Source: Mycolicibacter terrae (GTDB taxonomy: Bacteria; Actinomycetota; Actinomycetes; Mycobacteriales; Mycobacteriaceae). From it: DNA of 64,000 nt. Positions 17,199 to 24,997 of the stretch are shown here, piece by piece. The notes under the pieces are model-generated. The model did not search any database and was not told the DNA's origin. It was given only the letters and a program-made list of their open reading frames with translations. The translations under genes were made by a program, and so were the position numbers. The stretch is taken from NCBI RefSeq assembly GCF_010727125.1, contig NZ_AP022564.1, positions 2,418,001 through 2,482,000 on the forward strand. Reading direction: 5' to 3'. How positions within the stretch are numbered: the first letter of the stretch is position 1; the number at the start of each line of letters is the position of its first letter.

Positions 17199-17926
17199 AC
17201 ATGGCCGAGGATCCGATGAAGGCCGTCCTGCACTACGCCCAAGCACTCAAGGCACCCCGCATCCGCGAGTCCGCCGCCCGACTGGCCGCCCAAGCCCGAG
17301 ACGCCAGCTGGACTCACGAAGAGTATCTGGCAGCGGTGCTCTCGCGCGAGGTCGCCGCCCGCGAGGCCTCCGGTGCAACCACGCGCATCCGCTCGGCCGG
17401 ATTCCCGACCCGCAAGTCGTTGGAGGACTTCAACTTCGACCATCAACCCGAACTCAACCGGGACATGATCGCCCACCTGGGCACCAGTGCATTCCTGGCC
17501 AAATCCCGCAACGTGGTGCTGCTGGGCCCACCCGGCACCGGCAAGACCCACCTCGCCATCGGATTGGCCATCAAAGCCGCTCAGGCCGGGCACCGCATCG
17601 CGTTCGTCACCGCCGTGGATTGGGTCGCCCGACTCAAGGCCGCCCACAACGCCGGCCGGCTCCCCGCCGAGCTGGCCAAACTACGTCGCATCGGCCTACT
17701 CGTCGTCGATGAAGTCGGCTACATCCCGTTCGAGCAGGACGCTGCGAACCTGTTCTTCCAACTGGTCTCCAGCCGCTACGAACACGCCTCGCTGATCCTG
17801 ACCTCCAACCTGCCGTTCGCCAAAGCGCACTTGTTCGCGCGAACCTGTGTTAGGCCCTGCCGAAACATCACTTGTTGTGTCGGGCCGGTGGGTGGCCGAT
17901 GTGGTGTGTTACCCCGTGCTGGGTGA
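17195..17926 (+). pseudogene. IS21 helper ATPase IstB, C-terminally truncated
   Basis: IstB is the AAA+ ATPase that assists IstA during IS21 transposition. The frame starts GTG AAC ATG and includes the Walker A loop GPPGTGKTH and Walker B LLVVDEVGY, then the sensor-like LILTSNLPF. After this, at about residue 208 (position 17820), where IstB normally continues for 40-60 residues, the sequence turns into an unrelated tail (LFARTCVRPCRN and on) to a stop at 17926. The tail overlaps the end of the convergent oxidase gene. The protein is unlikely to work. Confidence 0.75.
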
Positions 17927-19252
17927 CGTGGCAACGGCCGGGTGGGCAGCGATGATCCGCTTGGCAGCCTTGACACCAGCAACCACGGCCGATTCTTGTG
18001 AGGGTAAGGCCATGTAGTCGCCCGCGATCTGCACGGGGGCGTCGGCGGGATAATCGTCAAGAAATTTCTGCAGTGCCTTGTAGTAACCGACGTCGGCCTG
18101 GCTAGCCGCATAGGGCCATCGCGTGAGGCGGGCGGCCATAAAGTGGTCGCGAAGTTCGGGGAACAGCCTCTCGATCAGCTCCCGAGCTGTGGTCGTCAGA
18201 CGGTCGCCACTCCAGTTTGTGAAGTCAATATCCCGCTGGTCAGTGAAGAAGGCGGTGATGAGGCTAGTACCCGCCGGGGCGCGGTCGGGGGCCTTAATGT
18301 GTTCGAGAAACAAGGTGCTGATCTCGACGGAAGCGGCTTTGGGCACCATGACAATGTATGGTTCCTTCTCAGTGCGCCTGGAATACGTGAGCTGCAGCGA
18401 GCAACAACCAGAGTCCTTCGACCTTGAAAGTAGATCAGCCGCAATCTCTTTCAGCGGTTCATACATGTCGACAGCGGCTCGGAATGGCGTGGCGATCACA
18501 CATGCTTCGGCGCGTTCGCTGCCGGCACCCTCGGCGCTGCTTTGGTAATGGACTTCCACTCCGCGGTCGGTATTTCGGACCTCGGTAACGGGCGAGCTCA
18601 GACGCACATCGAGCTTCTCGGCCAACTTTGATGGTAAGAGCTGTAAGCCGCCTTTGAGCGTCTGCATTTTGCCCGACGCTGTGACTGCGCCGGCAAGAAA
18701 TCCGACCACCGACGTCTCGTCCGGTGAACTGGTCACCATTGCGCGGGTCACGCCGTCGAGTATCAAATCGTTGAGTTCGCGACCGAAGACTCGGTCGATG
18801 TACGTCTGGACCGACTCGGTGTCGTAATGGACACGATTGTTCAACTCGTAGGGGTTTAGGCCGTAGAGCGGTTTGATGAGCCGCACTCCCCGTACCGCTA
18901 ATCGCAGCTTCGCGGCAGGAGGCAGCAGCTTGGTGGTGAGGAACGACCTAAGAGGCTTATGCGTGTCAAGGATGTGCAGGTCACTGCCCTTCACCACTGC
19001 GATTTCGGGCGCGCAGTCGACCAACTTGTCTGACAAGCCCACGTCATGAACGAGCTTCATGTATTCCGTGTAGTTGTCGGTGACGATGGTCGGGCCAACG
19101 TCGAACAGGAAGCCGTCTTCGGATTCAGACAGAACCCGGCCGCCGACACGGTCCAGGCATTCAAGCACGATGACCTGCCAGCCCTGCTCATGTAGCCGGT
19201 ATCCGGCGCTCAAGCCAGCCAGGCCGCTGCCGACGACGATCATGCGCTTCAT
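17909..19252 (-). CDS. flavin amine oxidase / protoporphyrinogen-oxidase-like FAD enzyme
   Basis: A 447-residue FAD enzyme. The N-terminal motif VVGSGLAGLSAGYRL is followed by the GGRV segment (DRVGGRVLSES), both hallmarks of the amine oxidase, protoporphyrinogen oxidase and carotenoid desaturase superfamily. The C-terminal FAD contact IAGDYMALPSQESAVVAGVKAA is intact. The substrate cannot be told from sequence. The ATG at 19250-19252 has GGAG upstream. Codon use is lower in GC than the neighbours, and the gene is inside the tRNA-Leu island, so it was likely acquired by transfer. It appears intact and may be the functional cargo. Confidence 0.85.
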   Translation of the reverse strand: MKRMIVVGSGLAGLSAGYRLHEQGWQVIVLECLDRVGGRVLSESEDGFLFDVGPTIVTDNYTEYMKLVHDVGLSDKLVDCAPEIAVVKGSDLHILDTHKPLRSFLTTKLLPPAAKLRLAVRGVRLIKPLYGLNPYELNNRVHYDTESVQTYIDRVFGRELNDLILDGVTRAMVTSSPDETSVVGFLAGAVTASGKMQTLKGGLQLLPSKLAEKLDVRLSSPVTEVRNTDRGVEVHYQSSAEGAGSERAEACVIATPFRAAVDMYEPLKEIAADLLSRSKDSGCCSLQLTYSRRTEKEPYIVMVPKAASVEISTLFLEHIKAPDRAPAGTSLITAFFTDQRDIDFTNWSGDRLTTTARELIERLFPELRDHFMAARLTRWPYAASQADVGYYKALQKFLDDYPADAPVQIAGDYMALPSQESAVVAGVKAAKRIIAAHPAVATSPSTG

Positions 19253-19769
19253 ATGGCTTCTCCACCCCGGGCAGTCCGGAGCCAGGTGATCCTGGCGACT
19301 GAAAAGAAACAAGCGCCCGCGATTCAGGTGTAGTTCTGCGTAACTCGGCAATCGTGGGATCCCGCCAATGCGCCGCGGGACCTCCGTCGCGGATCACAAA
19401 GAGATCGGTGAGCACCATGGGTATCGACGCTACTGCAGCTGTTTGCTGTGTGGGGCTTTCTCGGGTATGAGGTCGATCAGGGCGCGAAGGCCTCAGCCCC
19501 AACGGTGTGATGGTTGGGCAATCGGGTGGGGTCGACGTGGTCGGCAAGGTAGATCATGGCGGCCTCGGGGGCCATGCCGAAAGCGACGGCCACTAGCTTG
19601 GGGTACATGGTGTTGACGAGGTCGACCAGGCGGGTGCTGCGAACCGTTCGCGGCGCCCGGTCGAACCCGTCGAGGACGCCTCCAGCCACCCGACCCCCTT
19701 TCACCAGCGGTGGGGGCGCTGTTCAACGACTCAAATCAAAGACCTCAACCCGTGTCGCAGGTGGCCAAC
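19253..19769. other. island right flank with decayed coding sequence
   Basis: About 520 bp upstream of the FAD gene. It holds the oxidase leader, then a minus-strand 75-codon open frame (listed separately) reaching to 19704. Nothing else is convincing. It ends at the right attachment repeat. Confidence 0.45.
19477..19704 (-). CDS. short unidentified open frame next to the right island end
   Basis: 75 codons from a GTG start, reading TRLVDLVNTMYPKLVAVAFGMAPEAAMIYLADHVDP. It looks like the tail of a larger protein rather than a full gene. I could not assign it with confidence; because it is beside the attachment repeat, a remnant of a recombinase/integrase is one possibility, and this is speculation from location. 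No clear ribosome site. Confidence 0.3.
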   Translation of the reverse strand: MKGGRVAGGVLDGFDRAPRTVRSTRLVDLVNTMYPKLVAVAFGMAPEAAMIYLADHVDPTRLPNHHTVGAEAFAP

Positions 19770-19785
19770 TCCCCCCTCGGACACA
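19770..19785 (+). repeat. island boundary, right direct repeat
   Basis: An exact 16-bp copy of the tRNA-Leu 3' end (15393-15408). The distance between copies is 4377 bp. Sequence beyond 19785 should be the original flank of the tRNA gene or the next accessory block. Confidence 0.8.
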
Positions 19786-19831
19786 ACTGTGATGGGTCGG
19801 GTCATGGGTTACACCCGGGTCGTCAGACGCT

Positions 19832-19859
19832 GACAGCCCCGGTCTGTACCGGGGCTGTC
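19832..19859. terminator. strong hairpin ending the cupin operon
   Basis: GACAGCCCCGG, loop TCTGTA, CCGGGGCTGTC: a perfect 11-bp GC-rich stem, 21 bp beyond the stop of the cupin gene. There is no T-run, as often in mycobacteria. It would also stop transcription coming from the island side. Confidence 0.7.
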
Positions 19860-19879
19860 GGTATCTCGAGCCGGCCGCG

Positions 19880-20317
19880 TCAGCTACCTGCGGCCGGGAC
19901 GTCGTCGGTAGTGAGGGGCTGGTCTCCCGTGTCGACCAGAAACACCGCAAGCAGCTCCGCGGGCTCGGTGGCGCTGGCGTTCTCACTGACCAGGTGATGT
20001 GCCCCCGGGGTTTCCTTCCAGGTCTCGCCGGCGCGGTAGACGCGCATCGCCTCGCCCTCAACCTGACTGCGGATGAGCCCGGAAATGACGTAGGCCATGA
20101 TGAAGGCCGACCGCGCGTGGTGGTGCGCGGCGTTCTTGGCCCCCGGCGGATAGCTGACGCTCACACCCACCAGCGATTTTCCCGGGACGTTGGTCGGCTC
20201 GTCAAATACTTGACGGACCACCGACTTTGGAGCTGCCTGACCGGTATCCGGCGCCGAGCCGGTGCACGCGGCCACCAGTAGGGCGGCTGATACCGCGAGC
20301 AAAGCTTTTGCACGCAT
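19880..20317 (-). CDS. cupin-domain lipoprotein
   Basis: A 145-residue exported protein. The signal sequence MRAKALLAVSAALLVAAC has a lipobox with Cys18 as the lipidation site. A single cupin barrel follows, with metal-type histidines in AAHHHARSAFIMAYVISG and a later GETWKETPGAHHLV. Cupin lipoproteins of this kind are small metal-binding proteins of unknown catalytic role. ATG 20317 is chosen because AGGGA precedes it by about 10 nt; ATGs at 20338 and 20350 are alternatives. It is the last gene of a four-gene minus-strand operon. Confidence 0.8.
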   Translation of the reverse strand: MRAKALLAVSAALLVAACTGSAPDTGQAAPKSVVRQVFDEPTNVPGKSLVGVSVSYPPGAKNAAHHHARSAFIMAYVISGLIRSQVEGEAMRVYRAGETWKETPGAHHLVSENASATEPAELLAVFLVDTGDQPLTTDDVPAAGS

Positions 20318-20346
20318 TCTGCTGACGTCCCTTCGCATGGAGGAAT

Positions 20347-20856
20347 TCACACCCGCGCCGGTGCTGCGCGGTGAGCGATCGCCTTCATGGTGTCGCCGAG
20401 GGTCAGAATAGATACCGCCAGCAGAACGGTGTCTTTGATGAGGAATTGGCCGGTCATGGACAACAGGGGAAATCCACCGGCCGACGCCTCAGCCACGCCC
20501 GGTGTCGTGATGACGAACGACAGGGTGCTGACGAAAAGCACTATCGCCAACACGCTTCCGATCAGTGAAATCCGCGGATACCAGGGCTTCACCACCAGCA
20601 ACACGGCGGTGGTGATCTCCACGACGCCGAGGATCGATGAGAACGTCTCGACGCTGAACACGCTGTACAGCCAACCCATGAAGGGACTGTTGGCTACCAG
20701 GGGTTGAATGTTGAGGGCCTCGTAGGAGCAGAACTTGAATATCCCGATCCAGCCGATGACGATGGCCAGCCCATAGCGAGCGACGATATGCGCCAGGTCA
20801 TTGACGATCGGGGCGTTATTTTGGCAGACAGCGGTCAAGTCGGTTTTGGTGGACAT
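20347..20856 (-). CDS. DUF417 (YkgB/RclC-like) membrane protein
   Basis: A 169-residue inner membrane protein with four predicted helices. It contains the family pattern RYGLAIVIGWIGIFKF, EALNIQPLVANSPFMGWLY, GVVEI, TLSFVITTPG and GGFPLLSMTGQFLIKD. In E. coli the relative RclC belongs to the reactive-chlorine response. Its biochemical activity is unknown. It is 29 bp upstream of the cupin gene and 53 bp downstream of the nitroreductase gene, in an apparent oxidative-stress operon. Confidence 0.87.
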   Translation of the reverse strand: MSTKTDLTAVCQNNAPIVNDLAHIVARYGLAIVIGWIGIFKFCSYEALNIQPLVANSPFMGWLYSVFSVETFSSILGVVEITTAVLLVVKPWYPRISLIGSVLAIVLFVSTLSFVITTPGVAEASAGGFPLLSMTGQFLIKDTVLLAVSILTLGDTMKAIAHRAAPARV

Positions 20857-20909
20857 GTTCTCGGTACCTTTCGATGAAAGCGGTCAGATGAATTGGGAGG
20901 AGCTGGGGT

Positions 20910-21557
20910 TCAGACGAAGGTGAAGAGCCGGTCGTGGTCGAACCGCGAAATGGGGTTGCTGTAGGTCTTCGTGGCGTCCGGGTAGCCGAGGGCCAGCAGC
21001 ACCGTCGTGGTGTATCCGGTTTCGCGGATCTTGAATGCCGTATCGACGCTGGCCGGGTCGAAACCTTCCAGCGGCGTCGCGTCGAATCCCAGCTCGGCGG
21101 CCGCCATCACGGTCATCCCCAGCGCCAGGTAGGCCTGCTTCTCCATCCAGTGGGACAGATCCTTGTAGCCGTAGGTGCGCAGGTCGAGGAAGTCGCGGGT
21201 CATCGATTCCCAGTGCGACTGCTTGGCGGGGTCGGGGAACCGGCCATCGGCCCGCTCTTTGCTGAACACCTCCTCGAGGTGGCGGTCGGGCAGATCGGCC
21301 CGAGTGGTGAAAATGATGACGTGCGAGGCGTCCCGGATCTTGCCGCCGTTGTCGAGGAATCGGTCGCCCAGATTGGCAGCGAGCCGCTCCTTGCCTTCGG
21401 GCGTGCCGAGTACGTAGTAGCGGCTGGCCTGCACGTTCACCGATGACGGCGTCGAGCGCAGGAACCGCAGCAGCTGCTGCAGGGACTGGGCGGGGATGGT
21501 CTTGCTGGAGTCAAAATATCTCGTGAGGTGCTTGCTCATGAGGTTGTCGAGGTCCAT
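20910..21557 (-). CDS. nitroreductase family protein (NfsB-like)
   Basis: A 215-residue FMN-dependent NAD(P)H oxidoreductase. The FMN-binding start RYFDSSKTIPAQSLQQLLRFLRSTPSSVNVQ is typical of NfsB-type nitroreductases, as is the later segment LALGMTVMAAAELGFDATPLEGFD. These enzymes reduce nitroaromatics and quinones. ATG 21555-21557 (MDLDNLMSKH) is preferred over an upstream start at 21578. It is part of the stress operon and 67 bp downstream of the AhpD-like gene. Confidence 0.88.
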   Translation of the reverse strand: MDLDNLMSKHLTRYFDSSKTIPAQSLQQLLRFLRSTPSSVNVQASRYYVLGTPEGKERLAANLGDRFLDNGGKIRDASHVIIFTTRADLPDRHLEEVFSKERADGRFPDPAKQSHWESMTRDFLDLRTYGYKDLSHWMEKQAYLALGMTVMAAAELGFDATPLEGFDPASVDTAFKIRETGYTTTVLLALGYPDATKTYSNPISRFDHDRLFTFV

Positions 21558-21624
21558 GTCAATTCGCTTTCTTCGCAAGAGGTTTGAGTGATGACGGGGT
21601 AGGCGCCGGCACCGGCAGCCTGAT

Positions 21625-22165
21625 TTACGCGGCGGTGCCGGCGGTGGGGATGTCGATGACGGTCTGGTTGACGTTGTTGATGTAGTTGGTCAGCAAGGCC
21701 TGGACGGCGACGGTGATGATCGCCAAGATCTGCGAGTCGCTGTACCCGGCGCTTCGCACGGCGGCCAGGTCGGCATCGTTGACCTTCCTCTGGGTTTCAA
21801 CCAGCCGCTGGGCGAAGCGAGCGACGGCGGCCCGCTTGGGGTCAATCGAGCTACCGGATCGCGCCAGGTCGATGTCGTCGTCCGACATGCCGCCGAGCTC
21901 GGCGGAGACGTACGAGTGCACCGCCAGGCAGTAATCGCAACCGTTGGCTGCCGACACCGCCAGCGCAATGCTGTGCCGGGTCTTGGCGTCGAGAACTCGA
22001 GCCCAAACTGCCTTGCAGAGACAAGACGACGTCCAGAACGGTCGGATTCGAGGCAAGCATCGTGAACATGTTCGGAACGAACCCGAACTGTTTGCCGACG
22101 TTGCCCAGAACCCGCTGCGTGTCGTCGGTGATGTCGTCGGATGCGGGGGTGGTCAGGCGTGACAT
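21625..22165 (-). pseudogene. AhpD-like carboxymuconolactone decarboxylase family gene, frameshifted
   Basis: The N-terminal part (MSRLTTPASDDI to DVVLSLQGSL) is in one frame and the rest (ARVLDAKTRHSIALAVSAANGCDYCLAVHSY to the stop) is in another. The two join correctly if one G is removed from the CCC run at about 22002-22004, so this is a single-base insertion or a homopolymer sequencing error. The second part has the peroxidase-type CDYC motif with the following histidine. ATG 22163-22165 has GGAGG nine bases upstream. If intact it would encode about 179 residues of an alkylhydroperoxidase-like protein. It is first in the stress operon and divergent from a TetR gene. Confidence 0.8.
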
Positions 22166-22200
22166 GGCGGACATCCTCCAGTAGGTGTAGGTAACTTTTC

Positions 22201-22260
22201 TGGGCCGTCTGGCCCATTTCCAGAGTGAACACCCATCCGGACTGGGTTGTCAAGCCCAGT
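22201..22260. promoter_or_regulatory. two inverted repeats between the AhpD-like and TetR genes
   Basis: TGGGCC-N4-GGCCCA at 22201-22216 and ACTGGG-N8-CCCAGT at 22241-22260 lie in the 113-bp divergent spacer. Palindromes in such a spacer are usual operators for the adjacent TetR-type repressor, which would then control both directions. No binding data; inference from position and symmetry. Confidence 0.45.
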
Positions 22261-22278
22261 TTCGGTACGATGGTGACC

Positions 22279-22902
22279 ATGACCGGCAAAACCGCAGTCC
22301 AAGCGCCCCGCAAGCTCACCAAAAAGGGTGAGGCGACACGGGCGCGAATCCTCGAGCACGCCGCAGAGCTCATCCACACCCAGGGCGTCGCCGCAACGAA
22401 CAATCAGCAGCTCCGTCACATCACCGGCGTCAGCGGGTCCCAGCTCAATCACTATTTCCCGACCAAAGAAAGCCTCGTCCTAGCCGTGATCGAATGGCAG
22501 GCCGAGCACGTCCTGCATTTCTATGGCGGTGAGCAATTCGCCGGCTTCGAGACCGTCGATTCGCTTCGGGCCTGGGTGGACTACTACGTCACCCACGACA
22601 GCGCCTACCGAGACGGCTGCACCCTCGGGTCCCTGGCGAGCCAGATCATCAAGTCAGACCTGGAGGTGCACGACGAGCTGGCCCAAGCGTTCGCGCAGTG
22701 GCGGGACATCTTCCGCGACGGGCTTCAGCGCATGCAGAACCTCGGCCGCATCAGCGCCGACGCGGACCCCACACAGCTGGCCGATCTGCTGTTGTCGGCG
22801 TTCCAGGGCGGCATGCTCCTCAGCCAGGTCCAGCGGGATGTCACCCCGCTCAAGAACGCCCTGCATGCCGCCGTCGACCACATACAGATGCTCTCGACCT
22901 AG
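22279..22902 (+). CDS. TetR family transcriptional regulator
   Basis: A 207-residue TetR-type repressor. The N-terminal helix-turn-helix region (about residues 12-60) reads KGEATRARILEHAAELIHTQGV, then GVSGSQLNHYFPTKESLVLAVI, the conserved TetR DNA-binding core. The C-terminal ligand domain has YRDGCTLGSLASQI, seen in regulators of the TetR_C_6 kind. It is divergent from the stress operon (AhpD-like to cupin) and probably represses it. Start ATG 22279; ATG 22270 is an in-frame alternative. Confidence 0.9.
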   Translation: MTGKTAVQAPRKLTKKGEATRARILEHAAELIHTQGVAATNNQQLRHITGVSGSQLNHYFPTKESLVLAVIEWQAEHVLHFYGGEQFAGFETVDSLRAWVDYYVTHDSAYRDGCTLGSLASQIIKSDLEVHDELAQAFAQWRDIFRDGLQRMQNLGRISADADPTQLADLLLSAFQGGMLLSQVQRDVTPLKNALHAAVDHIQMLST

Positions 22903-22970
22903 AGAGGGCGACCGGCGCCAGGGCGGGTGTCACCCCGGTGCGTTCCGCCCCGGCCGCCGCAGCGTGGCGG

Positions 22971-23570
22971 TCAACGCCGGGCCGTCGCGGGGATGGCGTT
23001 GTCGATGAGGACGGCGGCGATCGCGGCGGCGGTCGGGAACGATTCGCTGTTGAGCACTCGCGTACGGGCCGAGGCGCCATCGAGCAGCAGTGCCAGTTGT
23101 TCGCCGAGCTGTTCGGGGTTGGTGGCGCCGGCTTCGCGGGCGGTTTCGGCGAGCCGCGCGGCAATCGTGGTCTTGTAATCACGTGCGCACTGGGATGCCG
23201 GGTGTTGCGGGTCGTGGATCTCTACGGCCGCCGCGATGAACGGGCACAGCGGCGTGACCTCCTGGGCCCCGGGGGCGGACACCTCGAATACTGCGAGGAG
23301 TTTTTCGCGGGGGGTCAGGTCGGTGCGATCGAACACTCCCGCCGTGACGTCGGGATCGAATCGGCGCAGGTATTCGGCGATCAGCTCGTCCTTGCCGGCG
23401 AAGTGCTGGTAGGCCGTGCGCTTCGACACCTGGGCCACCGCGCACAGCTGGTCCATGCCGGTGCGGTTGATGCCCTGATCGCGAAACAGTTGTTGTGACG
23501 CACGCAGAATTCGCTCGCGTGCACCCCTGCCCCGCCGCACGCGTTGGGGGCCCTTCTCCAACTCCGTCAT
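22971..23570 (-). CDS. TetR family transcriptional regulator, second
   Basis: A 199-residue TetR-type regulator with RERILRASQQLFRDQGINRTGMDQLCAVAQVSKRTAYQHFAGKDELIAEYL as its DNA-binding domain (about residues 16-66). The C-terminal domain is unlike that of the first TetR. ATG 23568-23570 (MTELEKG). It is divergent from the SDR gene, with a pair of direct repeats in the shared spacer, so it likely controls the SDR, SnoaL and reductase genes. Confidence 0.88.
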   Translation of the reverse strand: MTELEKGPQRVRRGRGARERILRASQQLFRDQGINRTGMDQLCAVAQVSKRTAYQHFAGKDELIAEYLRRFDPDVTAGVFDRTDLTPREKLLAVFEVSAPGAQEVTPLCPFIAAAVEIHDPQHPASQCARDYKTTIAARLAETAREAGATNPEQLGEQLALLLDGASARTRVLNSESFPTAAAIAAVLIDNAIPATARR

Positions 23571-23600
23571 GCCTGAAGTATAGATCCGGCTGGTAACGAT

Positions 23601-23665
23601 CGGTGTACATAGCTTGCGCTCCGGCCGACGGTCCGTTACGTTAAGCACACTGCTCGGTATACATA
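23601..23665. promoter_or_regulatory. paired direct repeats in the TetR/SDR divergent spacer
   Basis: CGGTGTACATA at 23601-23611 and CGGTATACATA at 23655-23665 differ at one base and lie 54 bp apart between divergent genes. Each contains a near-palindromic GTRTAC centre. They are candidate operators for the TetR protein at 22971. Confidence 0.45.
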
Positions 23666-23712
23666 ACGTTCCGGGCCGTTCCGGACACACATCGATTCAA
23701 ATAGGAGTGATC

Positions 23713-24447
23713 ATGGGGAAACTCGACGGCAAGGTAGCGGTAATCACCGGCGGCTCAAAGGGTTTGGCGTTGGCCGGCGCCAAGTTGTTCGTCGACGAAG
23801 GAGCTCATGTGTTCATCATGGGCCGGCACCAGGACGCGCTGGATGACGCGGTCAAGCTGATCGGCCGGAATGTCACCGCCGTGCAGGGCGATGCCGCCGA
23901 CCTCGACGATCTCGACCGTTTGTATGACACCGTCCGGCAGGAAAAGGGCGCGATCGACGTGCTGTGGGCCAGCGCCGGAATGGGCGAGCAGGCAAAGCTC
24001 GGAGAGATCACCGAGGAGCACTTCCATGCCGCCTTCTGGCTGAACGCGCGCGGCACACTGTTCACCGTGCAGAAGGCCCTGCCGCTGCTCAACGACGGTG
24101 GCTCGATCCTGATGACGGGGTCGAACGCGTCGCTCAAAGGCTTTCCCGGGTGGAGCGTCTACGCCGGGAGCAAGGCCGTGCAGCAGGCCTGGGCCCGGGT
24201 ATGGCTGGCCGAGTTGAAGGACAGGCGGATCCGGGTGAATGTGCTGACCCCCGGCCAGGTCGCCACCGCCAAGCAGGAGGAGCTCTTCGATGAAGAGACG
24301 AAACGGCAATTCGAATCCCTGATCCCGCGGGGAGCGATGGGCCGCGCCGAGGAGATCGCAACGGCCGCACTATTCCTCGCCTCCGACGACTCGAGCTACG
24401 TGAACGGGATGGAGCTCGTTGCCGACGGCGGCACCGCGGCGATCTGA
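23713..24447 (+). CDS. short-chain dehydrogenase/reductase
   Basis: A 244-residue classical SDR. The NAD(P) motif TGGSKGLA starts at residue 12, the catalytic Tyr150 and Lys154 are in YAGSK, a serine in MTGSNAS lies at the expected distance before it, and the C-terminal NGMELVADGG is typical. The substrate is unknown. The start has AGGAGTG 7 bp upstream. It heads a plus-strand group with a SnoaL-like gene 50 bp on and a dinucleotide-binding protein after that. Confidence 0.93.
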   Translation: MGKLDGKVAVITGGSKGLALAGAKLFVDEGAHVFIMGRHQDALDDAVKLIGRNVTAVQGDAADLDDLDRLYDTVRQEKGAIDVLWASAGMGEQAKLGEITEEHFHAAFWLNARGTLFTVQKALPLLNDGGSILMTGSNASLKGFPGWSVYAGSKAVQQAWARVWLAELKDRRIRVNVLTPGQVATAKQEELFDEETKRQFESLIPRGAMGRAEEIATAALFLASDDSSYVNGMELVADGGTAAI

Positions 24448-24497
24448 GCAGGACCGACACCGGCATCCCACGGTCACACCCACAACGAGGAGTAGCA

Positions 24498-24923
24498 ATG
24501 ACCGAATTCGCCCAGCACCGTGCCGCCGTCGAGTCCTTCATCGACGCTATGCACGGGGGCGCGGACAACGACACCATCGCCGGTCACCTCGCCGAGGACG
24601 TGGTGCTCAACGGCCCACTCGGCGATGAACCGCTGATCGGCCGCGAGGCGGTCGTGGAGGCCATCCAGACCGTCGGCGCCTTGGCGACCGACCTCACCTA
24701 CCGGGAGGTCCTCAGCGGCCCGAGTCACCACGCCGCGTTCTTCCGCCTGCAAATCGGCGACACCGCGGTCGACGGAATGGACTACTTCCTACTCGACGCC
24801 GACAGCAAGATCGCCGAGGTGACCATCTGGTGGCGTCCGCTGCCATCCGCTGTCGAGATGCAAGGCCACCTCGCCGAAGTCCTCGGCATGCAGCCCTGGG
24901 CACTACACACCATGGGCGGCTGA
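24498..24923 (+). CDS. SnoaL-like (NTF2 fold) protein
   Basis: A 141-residue protein of the NTF2-like superfamily: an N-terminal helix AAVESFIDAMHGGADNDTIAGHLAEDVVLNGPL, then strands with EPLIGREAVVEAI and a closing DADSKIAEVTIWWRPLP. Such proteins are small hydrolases, cyclases or isomerases, or just ligand binders, and the sequence does not say which. A strong GAGGAG site precedes the ATG. It is in the SDR group. Confidence 0.87.
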   Translation: MTEFAQHRAAVESFIDAMHGGADNDTIAGHLAEDVVLNGPLGDEPLIGREAVVEAIQTVGALATDLTYREVLSGPSHHAAFFRLQIGDTAVDGMDYFLLDADSKIAEVTIWWRPLPSAVEMQGHLAEVLGMQPWALHTMGG

Positions 24924-24997
24924 CGATCCCGGCTGCACCGCCCTCCCCCGACCCGGACAAGCCGGGACCTCGAAAACACCGAAAGAGAGACCACGTC

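Larger units (their letters stand above)
16959..17926 (+). mobile_element. truncated IS21-family element (istA tail plus istB)
   Basis: Only the last 80 or so residues of IstA and most of IstB remain. Both ends are damaged: istA is joined to an unrelated gene at about 16958 and IstB loses similarity after about 17820. No clear terminal inverted repeats were found. The element is probably inactive. Confidence 0.72.

Noticed and set aside
15409..19785. A complete prophage or defence island
   Set aside because: No integrase, capsid, terminase, restriction or toxin-antitoxin genes could be recognised. The 4.4-kb element is too small and decayed for such a claim.
22247..22271. TTGTCA and TACGAT before the first TetR gene as a promoter
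   Set aside because: The gap is 13 bp, too short for a normal sigma-70 type promoter; the stretch is better explained as an inverted repeat.
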